Assembly: GCA_964401935.1 (NCBI GenBank)
Contig: CAYOAL010000022.1
Coordinates: 28,990-92,989 of the forward strand
Origin: JAPYTK01 sp964401935
GTDB taxonomy: Bacteria; Myxococcota_A; Polyangia; Polyangiales; Polyangiaceae
Reading direction: 5' to 3'
DNA length: 64,000 nt
Of the stretch, positions 52,252 through 61,896 are shown in pieces. Position 1 is the first letter of the stretch. Every line of letters begins with the position of its first letter. A program made the position numbers and the translations under genes. Under the pieces are notes generated by a model. The model did not search any database. It was given only the letters and a program-made list of their open reading frames with translations, and was not told the origin of the DNA.

Positions 52252-53664
52252 CTAGATGTCGTAGTAGAGGAAGAACTCGTACGGCACGGGGCGCGCTCGC
52301 ACTTCGTCTACCTCACGCTCGCGCTTGTAGCTCACCCAGGTCTCGATCACGTCGCGCGTGAACACGTCACCCTTGAGCAGGAACTCGTGGTCGCGCTCGA
52401 GCGCGTCGAGCGCGGCGTCGAGGCTGTGCGGCACGTGGGGCACGTCCTTCAGCTCCTCCGGTGACAGCGAGTAGATGTCCTTGTCGAGCGGATCGCCGGG
52501 ATCGATGCGGTTCTGGATCCCGTCGAGGCCGGCCATCATGAGCGCGGAGAAGGCGAGGTAAGGGTTGCACGAGCTGTCGGGGAAACGCACCTCGCACCGG
52601 CGCGCGTTCTCGCTCATGCCCCCCACGACGGGGATGCGGATCGCGGCCGAACGGTTGCGGCTCGAGTAGGCGAGGTTCACCGGCGCCTCGTAGCCTTTCA
52701 CGAGGCGACGATAGCTGTTGGTGGTGGGGTTGGTGAGGGCCGCGATGGCCGCCGCGTGCTTGAGGACGCCGCCGATGTACCAGAGCGCCGTGTCGCTGAG
52801 ACCGGCGTAGCCGTCGCCCGCGAACAGGTTCTTGCCGCCCTTCCAGAGCGACTGGTGGCAGTGCATCCCGTTGCCGTTGTCGCCGTAGAGCGGCTTGGGC
52901 ATGAACGTCGCCGTCTTGTTGTGGCGCTTGGCCACGTTCTTGATGACGTATTTGAACCACAGCAGGTTGTCGGCCATCTTCGTCAGCGTGTTGAAGCGGA
53001 TGCCGATCTCCCCCTGACCGGCCGTGCCTACCTCGTGGTGGCCCACCTCCACGTCGATCCCGGTGGCCATGAGCGTGCTCATCATGTCGCCACGCACGTC
53101 GGCGGTGGAGTCGGTGGGAGGAACGGGGAAGTACCCCTCCTTGTGGCGCACCTTGTAGCCGAGGTTCTTGCCGCCGGCGCCGGTGTTCCAGGCCGCCTCG
53201 TCGGAGTCCACCTCGTAGAAGCAGCCGTTGGCGGTGTTGTCGTACACCACGTTGTCGAAGATGAAGAACTCGCTCTCGGGGCCGAAGTAGACCGTGTCGC
53301 CGAGGCCACTCGACTTGAGGTGCGCCTCCGCCTTGCGCGCGACGTAGCGCGGGTCGCGCCCATAGGGCTGACCGGTGATCGGGTCCTTCACGTCGCACAC
53401 CATGCTGAGGGTGGCGAACATCGAGAACGGATCGATCTTGGCCGACGTGGGATCGGGGATGATCTGCATGTCGGAAGCGTTGATGGGCTGCCAGCCGCGT
53501 ACCGACGAGCCGTCGAAGCCGAGGCCCTCCTCGAAGAGCTCCTCGGTGAGGCGCGTGACCGGCACGGTGGTGTGCTGCCACATCCCTGGCAGATCGATGA
53601 ACTTCAGATCGACGAACTTACAGTCGTGGTTCTTGGCAAGCTGGATAACTTCGTTGGGCTTCAT
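52252..53664 (-). CDS. glnA: glutamine synthetase type I
   Basis: 470 residues, the normal GSI length. Makes glutamine from glutamate, ammonia and ATP as a dodecamer. Recognisable: VKDPITGQPYGRDPR, EFFIFD, VEVGHHEVGTAGQGEIG, FMPKPLYGDNGNGMHCHQS, NRSAAIRIP and the catalytic NPYLAFSA. The KDIYSLSPEE segment (Tyr near 398) matches the adenylylation site of the beta subtype, so GlnE control is expected. GAGGGGAA precedes the ATG. Lies 30 bp downstream of glnB. Confidence 0.97.
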   Translation of the reverse strand: MKPNEVIQLAKNHDCKFVDLKFIDLPGMWQHTTVPVTRLTEELFEEGLGFDGSSVRGWQPINASDMQIIPDPTSAKIDPFSMFATLSMVCDVKDPITGQPYGRDPRYVARKAEAHLKSSGLGDTVYFGPESEFFIFDNVVYDNTANGCFYEVDSDEAAWNTGAGGKNLGYKVRHKEGYFPVPPTDSTADVRGDMMSTLMATGIDVEVGHHEVGTAGQGEIGIRFNTLTKMADNLLWFKYVIKNVAKRHNKTATFMPKPLYGDNGNGMHCHQSLWKGGKNLFAGDGYAGLSDTALWYIGGVLKHAAAIAALTNPTTNSYRRLVKGYEAPVNLAYSSRNRSAAIRIPVVGGMSENARRCEVRFPDSSCNPYLAFSALMMAGLDGIQNRIDPGDPLDKDIYSLSPEELKDVPHVPHSLDAALDALERDHEFLLKGDVFTRDVIETWVSYKREREVDEVRARPVPYEFFLYYDI

Positions 53665-53694
53665 GGTCGTTCGTTCCCCTCGTTGGCCGCGGGC

Positions 53695-54033
53695 TCAGAT
53701 GGCGTCTTCGTCACGCTCGCCGGTGCGGATGCGCACCGCGTCGCTCACCGGGAGCACGAAGATCTTTCCGTCGCCGATGCGTCCGGTCTTGGCGGCCTTC
53801 TCGACGGCGTCCACCACGGCGTCGACGAGGGCGTCGGGCACCACGATGTCGATCTTCACCTTGGGGACGAAGTCGACCACGTAGGCGCTGCCGCGATACA
53901 CCTCTTTTTTACCGCCGGTGCGGCCGAAGCCTTTCACCTCGGTGATGGTCATGCCCTGAACGCCCACCTCGGCGAGAGCCTCTTTGACCTCGTCGAGCTT
54001 GAACGGCTTGATGATCGCCTCGACCTTCTTCAT
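53695..54033 (-). CDS. glnB: nitrogen regulatory protein P-II
   Basis: 112 residues from the ATG at 54033 (MKKVEAIIKPFKLDEV), the exact PII length; a GTG nine bases upstream is less likely. T-loop GFGRTGGKKEVYRGSAYVVDF keeps the Tyr that is uridylylated in GlnB. Trimeric sensor of 2-oxoglutarate, ATP/ADP and nitrogen status that controls GlnE/GlnA. Co-directional with glnA. Confidence 0.96.
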   Translation of the reverse strand: MKKVEAIIKPFKLDEVKEALAEVGVQGMTITEVKGFGRTGGKKEVYRGSAYVVDFVPKVKIDIVVPDALVDAVVDAVEKAAKTGRIGDGKIFVLPVSDAVRIRTGERDEDAI

Positions 54034-54114
54034 CGGCCTCACGCACGTAGCCCACGATTGTTTCGGCCATGTTTCCGCGCTCGAGGAATCGTCGCGCGGT
54101 GCACGGCCGCGGGC

Positions 54115-56571
54115 TCAGGCGTGACGCCGCTCGCGGCGCGGGGGCTGCTGCGCGGTGAGGCGAATCCCTGCTGGTACCACCACGAGGGCCACCAACAGGC
54201 CGCTGATGCTGCCGATGGCCCCCACCATGCCGAGATGGCGCAGACCGTCGAAGTCGCACAGGATGAGGCCGCCGAAACCGGCGGCGGTGGTGAGGGCGGT
54301 GGTGGCCACCGGGGGTCCCTCGCGGCGCAACGTCTCGTCGATCTCGTCGCCGGTCTCGCGCGCCCGAAACAGGAGGAACATGCCCTCGTCCACCGTGATC
54401 CCGAGCAGCACCGGCAGCACCAGCGCGTCGTAGGCATGGAGCGGCACCTCGAGCAGGCGGATCGCAAACAAGACGATGCCGATCTCCGCGATCACCACCG
54501 CGCCGGCGAGGAGCACGTCGCGCAAGCGCCGCAGCGCGAAGGCGAGCGCCGCCACCACGAGGAGCCCCGCCACCACGCCGATCCGCGGCATGTCGGCGAG
54601 CAAGCTCTGCTTGAGCGAGCGCTCGAGGCGACCGTAGCCGGTGATGAACGTCGCCGGATCGGCGCCATGGATTGCGCTCTCGATGGCCGCGACGTGCACG
54701 TCGTCGCCGCTCGCCCCCAGCTTCGGCAACAGGTACTGCACCACGATCGCGTCGTCGCCGTCGCGCCCGAGGTAGCGCGACAGCATGATGGCGCTGTCCC
54801 CCTCACCCTGCACCTTCTCGAGAGGGATGAGGTCGTCGGGCGGCCGACGCATGGCCTCGAGCACGGTCTCGAAGCGCTGCGGGGCGAAGCCCACGTCGGT
54901 GAGCGCGCGCTCTAGCTCCGCGGCCTTCGCCGGCAAGTCGAGCGCGTCGCGTTCGGCGAGTCGCGCACGCTGCGTCACCTCGGCCGGCGCGATCGCGGTC
55001 AACGTATCGAGCGAGTCGATGTGCTCCGCCACGCGGCTCAGCGCATCGGCCACCGCGTCTGCCCGCTCCCGAGCGCGCTTCTGATCGGGATCGGCGGTGA
55101 GGATCACCCACTGGCCGGGGCGCCCTCCGAACGCGTCGTAGATCTCTTGCTGCACGTTGAGCGGCTCGAGCCCCTTGGGTCGCATCGCGATCACCGCGTC
55201 CGCGATCTCCGGTCCCGCGCCGCCGAACACGAGCACCGCTGGCACCGCGGTCACCACGAGCATCACCAGCGCGCGTCCTTTGCCGCGCGTCAGCGCGCTC
55301 GCCCACGCCGTCCAGCGCGGAGGCTGGTAGCGCGGCGGCTTCTTCCGCTCGAGCAGCGCCCCGAGCTCGGGCGTCACCACCACGATCGCGATCGCGGTGA
55401 GGATCTCACCTCCCGCGCAGAGGATGCCGAGCTGCCGCAGCGCCGCGATCTCGCTCAGCGCGAGCGCAGCGAACGCGGCTCCAGCGGTGGTCGCGGCCAC
55501 GAGCACCGGCTTCTGTGTCTTCTGCCGTGCCACCGCCGCCGCCGCCCGCGGCTCGAGCCCTTGTTGTCGCGCCTCGATGAGCGCGGCGTACACGTGCACG
55601 CCGGTGTCGACGCCGACGCCGATGACCACGCTCATGAACGACACCGCGATCGCGCTCAGGCCCTCCGGCCAGCTCGCCGCGATGCCGGCCGTCCAGAGCG
55701 TGCCGAGGACGAGCGGCGGCATCACCGCCAGCAGCGCGCGCAGCCTGCGAAAGGTCAACACGAACGCCAGCGACGCGAGCAACATCGACAGCGAGCCGGA
55801 GATCTTCAGATCCGCTTCGAGCATCTGCTCGGTGGCGGCGGCGATGGCGTGGCCCCCGGTGAGGCCGAGTCGGACCCGTGGGTGACGCTCCTCGAGATCG
55901 GCGAGCACGCCTTGGGCCTGGCGCACGAAGGCTTTGGCGTCGTCGCCGCGCAGCGCCTGGCCGGCCGGAAACACCAACACCAGCCGGGCCAGCCCGTCGT
56001 CGGTCGCGAACGTGCCGTCGGCCTGGGTGCGGAACCCGGAGCCGGTCTCACGCGCCTCGTAGAGCAGCTGCGAGAGGCGGAGCGGATCGCGGGCGATACG
56101 CTCCGCGGCGGCGCCTGCGCCGGGAGCGAGCAACATGTCGCGGCTGGTGCGGAGTCGCGAGCGCATGCCCTCCGGCGTGAGCGCCTCCGCGAGCCGCTCG
56201 CGGGCAGGAGCGTCCGCGTTGCGCCACACCAGCATCGGATCGAGGTGGGGCTCCGCGTCGAAGCCGTTGGCCGCGAGCTGCACCGTATCGAGGCCGCCGA
56301 GATCCTTCACCAGATCGTCGGCCACAACCTTCACCTCGGCGGCGAGCCGGTCGGCTTCCTCGTCGCTCGCCGGTGCATGGTCGGCCTTCACCAACACCAT
56401 CGCGAGATCGCTGCCGCCGAACGCGCGCAGATAGCGTCGCAGCGCCGCCGACTCTCCGCGCTCGGGCAGGAGCGACGCCACGTTGGGGTCGAGGCGCAGC
56501 CGAAACACGATCACGTAGGCCGAGGCCACGGTCAGGAGCACGAGGACGCCGACGACCAAGCGGCGCCACAA
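54115..56571 (-). CDS. MMPL/RND family exporter (HpnN-like)
   Basis: 818 residues with about twelve membrane helices in two repeats of one plus five, each repeat having a large periplasmic loop (about 25-250 and 440-640). Motifs VIGVGVDTGVHVYA (near 317) and LLGITVDEGMFLLF (near 730) carry the Asp residues of the proton relay. The two-repeat MMPL layout resembles lipid exporters such as the hopanoid transporter HpnN. No hopanoid or lipid synthesis genes are nearby, so substrate is open. The only in-frame start at this end is TTG at 56571; there is no good ribosome site. Confidence 0.88.
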   Translation of the reverse strand: MWRRLVVGVLVLLTVASAYVIVFRLRLDPNVASLLPERGESAALRRYLRAFGGSDLAMVLVKADHAPASDEEADRLAAEVKVVADDLVKDLGGLDTVQLAANGFDAEPHLDPMLVWRNADAPARERLAEALTPEGMRSRLRTSRDMLLAPGAGAAAERIARDPLRLSQLLYEARETGSGFRTQADGTFATDDGLARLVLVFPAGQALRGDDAKAFVRQAQGVLADLEERHPRVRLGLTGGHAIAAATEQMLEADLKISGSLSMLLASLAFVLTFRRLRALLAVMPPLVLGTLWTAGIAASWPEGLSAIAVSFMSVVIGVGVDTGVHVYAALIEARQQGLEPRAAAAVARQKTQKPVLVAATTAGAAFAALALSEIAALRQLGILCAGGEILTAIAIVVVTPELGALLERKKPPRYQPPRWTAWASALTRGKGRALVMLVVTAVPAVLVFGGAGPEIADAVIAMRPKGLEPLNVQQEIYDAFGGRPGQWVILTADPDQKRARERADAVADALSRVAEHIDSLDTLTAIAPAEVTQRARLAERDALDLPAKAAELERALTDVGFAPQRFETVLEAMRRPPDDLIPLEKVQGEGDSAIMLSRYLGRDGDDAIVVQYLLPKLGASGDDVHVAAIESAIHGADPATFITGYGRLERSLKQSLLADMPRIGVVAGLLVVAALAFALRRLRDVLLAGAVVIAEIGIVLFAIRLLEVPLHAYDALVLPVLLGITVDEGMFLLFRARETGDEIDETLRREGPPVATTALTTAAGFGGLILCDFDGLRHLGMVGAIGSISGLLVALVVVPAGIRLTAQQPPRRERRHA

Positions 56572-56704
56572 CTTCGAGTCGGCGATGATGGGCAGGAGGC
56601 TACTATGCCCAACCCGGCGCGTCGAACCGGCGCGTCAAAGCCGGGAAGGGTGGGTCATCGCCCTCCTCACGCGCCGAATCGAGGCGTGGACCCCGAGCCG
56701 AGCT

Positions 56705-58765
56705 TCAGCCGCGCTCGTCGCGCAGGCCGCCAACCGCGCGATAGGCGCGCGCGAGGGCGCTGGCGAGGGTGGCCTTGCCGCGGGGGGTCTGGGGCAGCAC
56801 CTCCTCGAGGCGGCCGGGACGACGTCGCTCGAGGATGGCGAGGGCCTCGATAGCGCTGTTCGACACCACCGACTGCCGCAACGCGAGGCTGTCGATGGCC
56901 GAGGTGATCATGCTCGCCGGGCGGTCTCGATCGTGCCGCTCGAGGAGGAGCCAGATGGCCAGCGCGGCCCCGTCCGACGACCGCTGCTTGGCCGCCCAAC
57001 GCAGGAGAATCTTCACACATTCCCCACCTTCGAGGGCGGCTCGGGCCTCGGCGCCGCTCCCCACCGCCACCCCGTCCACGAGCTGATGCCTCCCCGCCAT
57101 CACCCGCGCCACGAGCGCCTCGGGGGTGAAGTGCCCCACGGCGATCGCCACCGCTACCTCCACGTCGCTGAGCACGCGCTCGGTCCACTTCTCCACCCGA
57201 CCCGAACGGGGACGCTCTTCGCGCCGCGCCGCGGCGAGGGCCCCCGCGTGATGGCGGAACACGCGCCCCAGCATCGTGCCGTTGAGCTCGCCACGCCAGC
57301 TCGGCAGGGCGGTGAGCACGTAGCGAACGCGCCGAGCGTCGAGGGCCACCACCGAGAGGGCTGCGCGTGGGCAGAACGTGGCGCTTCGGTTGGCGGCCAT
57401 CACCACCTGCTCGAGGGTGCCGAGCGAACGTAACGCGGGATCCAGCTCGAGGTCGTCTTCGGGCAGATCCTTGCCGCGACGCTTGGCCGGCGCGAGACGC
57501 CCAGCGATGTCGATCACCTCCTCGTCGGTCACCGCGGCGTGGTTCCATGCCACCTCCAGCACCGACGGCGGCACACTCGTCCCGTGGCGCGCAGCCGCGC
57601 AGAGCTCGCGCGCAACGCTCGGCGAGCACGCCACCATGCGGGTCATCACGGGCGCCTCTCCCGCAATCTCCTCCCCCGTGAGGCCCGACACCAGCGCGCT
57701 GCACGACAGGTGCCGACACGCGGCGAGACCTTCCCCCAGCCACGCCGCGAGGCGCGCCTTGCCGGTGAGCGCCCCATATTCGTCCGCCGCCTGTGACAGC
57801 GCCTTGCACGCGTCCACCACGAGCTCGCGCCGTTCTTCGAGCGGATCGTCTCCGCGCAGCGCGAGCCCTGCCGCAAGCCCCACGGAGATTTCGCGCCGTG
57901 CCAGGCCCTCGCGAAGGAGCGCGACCACCCGCGCCGGTGGGAGCACCCGCGCGGCGAGCGCGGCACCCTCCTCGTCGAGCGCGTCCACGTCGCCGAGGGC
58001 GCCGGTCACGTCCGGCGCGAGCACGCCTTGGGTCTCCATCGCCCGCAGCGCCGCCGCGAAGCGCGCTCCTCCCACCGCCGCGGTGCCATGGGTCGCGATC
58101 GGGTGACGCGCCCGCGCCCTCACCTCGGGTGCCGGATCGCTCGCGCCGAGCTGCTCGCGAAGAGCACCGGCGGCTGGATTCGACGCCACCGCGCGACGAA
58201 CCGCCCGTGACGGATCTCGGCTCAAACGCGACAGCAGCGCAGCGTCGGCCGACACGCGGGCGACCGTCTCTCGGAGCAGCACGTCCTCATCCTGGGCCCA
58301 CACCTCGGCGAGGAGCGGAGGCAGCGCGCGCTCCGCGATCAGCCCAAGCCACAACCGATCGAGCACTGGAAAGCGAGCCGGCCACCGCGCCGCCCGCCCG
58401 AGCGCGGCCTCCGTCGCCGCCGGATGAACCGCACCCGCGAGCACGTACCACGGCTCGAGCGCGTGGCGGGCGAGCACCGTGTCGAGCAGCGTCGGCGGGG
58501 TGTTCGGGTGCGAGACCAAGAGCTCGTCCAGCTCCACCAGCACCGACTTCCGAACCACCTCGTCGTCCGGCGGCGGCTCGAGCGCCTTGCCCTCACGCTC
58601 GATCCGCGCGCCGATGGTCCCGAGCGCGTCCCCACGCGTCGACGCGGACCGCGCCAGCGCCACCAACACCGTTCCATGCCCCTGCTCGGCGAGCGCCACG
58701 TTCACCTCTGGAGCGTTCCTCTCCGGGTGCGCGGCAAGTTCGTCCAGGAGCTCCGGATCAAGCAT
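56705..58765 (-). CDS. HEAT-repeat-like protein of unknown function
   Basis: 686 residues, Ala/Leu/Arg-rich and almost wholly helical, with repeated blocks of the type DPSRAVRRAVASNPAA followed by LREQLGASDPAPEVRARA, as in HEAT or leucine-rich-variant repeats. No signal peptide or membrane span. Probably a protein-interaction scaffold. It is divergent from a MoxR ATPase/VWA pair, and proteins with this repeat are often encoded next to such pairs. TATAAC lies 11 nt before the ATG. Confidence 0.8.
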   Translation of the reverse strand: MLDPELLDELAAHPERNAPEVNVALAEQGHGTVLVALARSASTRGDALGTIGARIEREGKALEPPPDDEVVRKSVLVELDELLVSHPNTPPTLLDTVLARHALEPWYVLAGAVHPAATEAALGRAARWPARFPVLDRLWLGLIAERALPPLLAEVWAQDEDVLLRETVARVSADAALLSRLSRDPSRAVRRAVASNPAAGALREQLGASDPAPEVRARARHPIATHGTAAVGGARFAAALRAMETQGVLAPDVTGALGDVDALDEEGAALAARVLPPARVVALLREGLARREISVGLAAGLALRGDDPLEERRELVVDACKALSQAADEYGALTGKARLAAWLGEGLAACRHLSCSALVSGLTGEEIAGEAPVMTRMVACSPSVARELCAAARHGTSVPPSVLEVAWNHAAVTDEEVIDIAGRLAPAKRRGKDLPEDDLELDPALRSLGTLEQVVMAANRSATFCPRAALSVVALDARRVRYVLTALPSWRGELNGTMLGRVFRHHAGALAAARREERPRSGRVEKWTERVLSDVEVAVAIAVGHFTPEALVARVMAGRHQLVDGVAVGSGAEARAALEGGECVKILLRWAAKQRSSDGAALAIWLLLERHDRDRPASMITSAIDSLALRQSVVSNSAIEALAILERRRPGRLEEVLPQTPRGKATLASALARAYRAVGGLRDERG

Positions 58766-58939
58766 CTCTCGCTGGCGTTATAGCGAAGAAGCTCCCCGCG
58801 CGCCGACGCGAAGTCGATGTCGCTGTCCCCTCCGGTCGCGCCGCCGCCCCCTCAGCGCCTCCGCGGCGCCCTATCCCCAACGGCGCGAGGCAGCCCTCCT
58901 CCAAGACCTCGCCTCGGCACACCCGAACGCCACCCCCCC

Positions 58940-59141
58940 AAGAAACGCCAACGCCGCCGCAGAAGCGCCAACACCGCCGCCCTAGCGCCGCCGCAGAAAC
59001 CGCTCCAGCCCCCGGCCAAACGCTGCCGCAGAAGGCGCGCCCGCAGAAACGCCGCGGCAAAGAAACGCAACCGGCAGGAACGCACCGCGCGGGAACGCGA
59101 CCGGCAGGAACGCACCCCGCGAAACGCTGGCGCAGGAGCGC
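58940..59141. repeat. degenerate CGCAGRAACGC direct repeats, 15/30-bp period
   Basis: Clear copies at 58958, 58992, 59027, 59042, 59073, 59103 and 59130, with weaker half-copies between. Units 59071-59100 and 59101-59130 are closely alike over 30 bp. The 15-bp period could mean a decayed pentapeptide-repeat gene; on the minus strand one frame reads AFLPV-AFPRG-AFLPV. Confidence 0.65.
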
Positions 59142-59316
59142 GACCGTGGAACCGCTGGCCTACAAACGCGGCCGCGGAGACGCGATGCAGGAGCGGTGGC
59201 CAAAGCGCGAGCGCGGACGACGCTGAGGTGTAGCCGCGCAGTCTTGGCCGCGTGGATGGCGGCCGGAACGTGTTGCGACGACCGTGCCATGGGGCCCGGA
59301 CGCTGGTCCCTGGTGC

Positions 59317-59322
59317 TATAAG
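59317..59322 (+). promoter_or_regulatory. -10-like TATAAG, 6 nt before ATG 59329
   Basis: Five of six bases match TATAAT; six-nt gap GCGAAG and then ATG. Confidence 0.45.
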
Positions 59323-59328
59323 GCGAAG

Positions 59329-60387
59329 ATGTTGGCGCTCAGCCCGCCCGAGTTGGTGGAGCTGCTCATCGCGCTCCCCGCCACCCGGACCCCTTTCGTT
59401 TGGGGGCCGCCGGGCATTGGCAAGAGCGCGCTCGTTCGCGACGCGGCCGAGCTTCTTGGGCTGCCCTGCGTGACGCTCCTCGGCACCCAGCTCGCGCCTG
59501 AGGATCTCATCGGCGTGCCGCGCATTCGACCCGGCACCGCCGAGGGGCGCTTCGTCACCGAGTTTTGCCCTCCGCGAGCCATCCTCCGAGACGAGCCGTT
59601 TCTGATGTTCATCGACGAGCTCAACAGCGCGGTGCCGGACGTGCAGAAGGCGTTCTACTCGCTCATTCTCGACCGGCGCCTCGGCGACTATGAGCTCCCG
59701 GCGGAGTCGCGGGTGGTTGGCGCCGGCAACCGCGTCGAGGATCGCGCGCTGGTGCGCCCGATGGCCACCGCCCTCTCCAACCGTATGATCCACGTTGCCC
59801 TCGAGCCGAACGCCGACGCGTGGCTCGACTGGGGCGCGCGGACGGGCATCCATCCCCTCGTGGTGTCGTTCGTGCGCGCGCGGCCCGATCGCCTGTGCGA
59901 GGCACCCCCCAACGACGCGACCCCCGCGTACCCAACGCCGCGCGCCTGGCACATGCTCTCGGACAGCCTCCACAGCGTGAGCGACGAGCTCTGGCCGGCG
60001 CTCGCCGCGGGAACGGTGGGCGACCGCGCCGGCGCCGAGTTCAGCGCGTTCGCGAAGCGCGCGCTCCTCGCACCCACCCTCGAGGATCTCGCCGCCGGCC
60101 GCGCCGTCGTTCCCGACGATCCCGATCTCGTGTACTTCCTCGGAGCGAGCTGCCTCGCCCGCATCGGGAGCGACCACCCGCCTGACGGTGTGCTCGCCGC
60201 GCAGGCCCTCGAAGTGCTCGGGGCCGCGTCGATGGAGGTGGCCGTGTGGACCGTCGATGCGGCCATGAAGCGTGCACACCAGCGCGCTGCGGCCACCGCC
60301 TTCGAGGACCACATCCGCGGCACCGGCTCGCGTGTTCTTGTCGACGTGCTGCGACTCGGGCGCTTCACCCGTGACGCCACCGCATGA
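59329..60387 (+). CDS. MoxR-family AAA+ ATPase
   Basis: 352 residues from the ATG at 59329. Walker A GPPGIGKSA at about 25-33, Walker B LMFIDELNSA near 95 and sensor GAGNRVED near 135. A MoxR-type chaperone ATPase. These usually work with a VWA-domain partner encoded next to them, as here: the DUF2201-like gene begins 49 bp later. The target protein is unknown. Confidence 0.9.
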   Translation: MLALSPPELVELLIALPATRTPFVWGPPGIGKSALVRDAAELLGLPCVTLLGTQLAPEDLIGVPRIRPGTAEGRFVTEFCPPRAILRDEPFLMFIDELNSAVPDVQKAFYSLILDRRLGDYELPAESRVVGAGNRVEDRALVRPMATALSNRMIHVALEPNADAWLDWGARTGIHPLVVSFVRARPDRLCEAPPNDATPAYPTPRAWHMLSDSLHSVSDELWPALAAGTVGDRAGAEFSAFAKRALLAPTLEDLAAGRAVVPDDPDLVYFLGASCLARIGSDHPPDGVLAAQALEVLGAASMEVAVWTVDAAMKRAHQRAAATAFEDHIRGTGSRVLVDVLRLGRFTRDATA

Positions 60388-60436
60388 CGCGCGCGGCACA
60401 GACCCACGAGGCCGGCATGACGGGCGGGTGGCGGTG

Positions 60437-61867
60437 ATGGTGGAGCACCTCGAGGAGCATCTCCTGAGGCAGCTCTACGCGGATCCGGCGAGCGCCGCGC
60501 GCCAAGCTCGAGACAAGCTCGCCGCCGCGCGCGTGTGGCTCATGAAGCACAAGCCGTTCTTCGGCGTGCTCGCCCGTGCCTTGCGACTCGAGCCCACCCT
60601 CGAGGTGGCGGGCTTCCGCCTCCTCCCCGACGACCGCCTCCGGGTGAACTCGATCGTCGTGCTCCAAGCGCGCTTTCCCGCGGTGTGCGCGCGCCTCGCC
60701 CACGTGTCGCTGCACGCCGCGCTCGCGGCCTTCGGACGCCGTCGTGAGCGGGAGCCTCGACGTTGGAACGTTGCGCACGATCTCGCGATCAACCCGCTGC
60801 TCGACGCCGCTGGACTCTCGGTGGGCGTGCCTCTCGCCCCAGGCTTCGCCGAGCTCCCCGCGCGCGGAAGCGCCGAGCTCTACTTCGATCTCTTGCCGGA
60901 GGGCACGAGCCCCGACCCCCTGTGGTGCGACCTCTCCGATCCCGAAGCGTCGGACGAGGCTCCTCCTGCCGGCACGTACACGCGCCAGGATGGCGGCGAC
61001 CAACCCGAAGGCGATCAGAGGGACGGCCCCAGCGGTGAGGGCGAGGGCGAAGGCGGTGAAAGCAGCGACGACGAAAACGCCTTGGAAGGAGACGCCCCCC
61101 GCTTCGACGCTGCCGCTCCCCTCGCGCTTCCCGGCGCGTCCGCGGTGGACACCCGGGCGCGCGAGCTGCAGTGGAAGATGCGCCTCGCGGCCGCCTACGA
61201 GGAAGAGCTCGCCTCGGGCGGCAAGACCTTCGGCGACATGCCGGGTTGGATCGACGAGCTCGTACGCGCCACCATCGAGCCCCCTGCCGACTGGTCGATC
61301 ACCCTCCAACAAGCCGTCTCCAGCCTGCACCGCACCAACCGCACCTACCTGCGTCCGAGTCGTCGTATGAGCGCCCTCGTGGGGGCGGACGGCAGCTGGC
61401 CCGACGTCGTCAGCATGCCAGGCCGCCGCGTCGAGCAGGCGGGCCAGCTCGTCGCCGTGGTCGACACGTCGTCCTCGATTTCTGCGGAGACGCTCTCACG
61501 CTTCTTCGGCGTCGTCGCCTCGGTCGCCACCGCCGAGGGCATCGATGAGGTGCGCCTACTTCAAGCCGACGCCATCGTCACCGCCGACCGCACCGTCTAT
61601 GCCGCCGAGCTCCTCTTCGAGCACATCGCCATCACCGGCCGCGGCGGCACCGACTTCTCGGCCGCCCTGCACGTGCTCACCGCCGACGCGAGGCGCCTCG
61701 TCCAACGCTTCACCGTGGCGTACTTGACCGATCTCGAAGGACGCTTTCCGGCTCGACACTCCGATCGCTTCCTCGATCTCCTCTGGGTTGTTCCCCAACC
61801 CCCCGCGTGTGCCCCACCCTTCGGCCGCGTCGTTGTCATGCACGAACGCCGAGATCCTGGGCGCTGA
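60437..61867 (+). CDS. VWA-like metallopeptidase family (DUF2201) protein
   Basis: 476 residues from the ATG at 60437; GTG codons at 60428 and 60434 are alternatives. N-terminal putative metallopeptidase part (NVAHDLAINPLLDAAGL, near 110, where a His replaces the usual HExxH pattern), an acidic Gly/Glu/Asp linker (about 195-235) and a C-terminal VWA-like domain with the metal-site DTSSSIS near 345 and GGTDFSAAL near 395. This is the usual partner of MoxR ATPases in many bacteria. Confidence 0.85.
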   Translation: MVEHLEEHLLRQLYADPASAARQARDKLAAARVWLMKHKPFFGVLARALRLEPTLEVAGFRLLPDDRLRVNSIVVLQARFPAVCARLAHVSLHAALAAFGRRREREPRRWNVAHDLAINPLLDAAGLSVGVPLAPGFAELPARGSAELYFDLLPEGTSPDPLWCDLSDPEASDEAPPAGTYTRQDGGDQPEGDQRDGPSGEGEGEGGESSDDENALEGDAPRFDAAAPLALPGASAVDTRARELQWKMRLAAAYEEELASGGKTFGDMPGWIDELVRATIEPPADWSITLQQAVSSLHRTNRTYLRPSRRMSALVGADGSWPDVVSMPGRRVEQAGQLVAVVDTSSSISAETLSRFFGVVASVATAEGIDEVRLLQADAIVTADRTVYAAELLFEHIAITGRGGTDFSAALHVLTADARRLVQRFTVAYLTDLEGRFPARHSDRFLDLLWVVPQPPACAPPFGRVVVMHERRDPGR

Positions 61868-61896
61868 GGGACCAAGGCGCCGAGCGCTCACGAGCC

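Larger units (their letters stand above)
58766..59328. other. 563-bp divergent gap with direct-repeat array
   Basis: No convincing gene. Positions about 58940-59141 carry a degenerate repeat built on CGCAGRAACGC at spacings near 15 and 30 bp. The rest (58766-58935 and 59145-59310) shows nothing I can name. Confidence 0.5.

Noticed and set aside
58982..59290. A 102-codon minus-strand frame with AFLPV repeats
   Set aside because: No start signal, ends in the repeat array, and other frames there are equally open; kept only as a possible relic.
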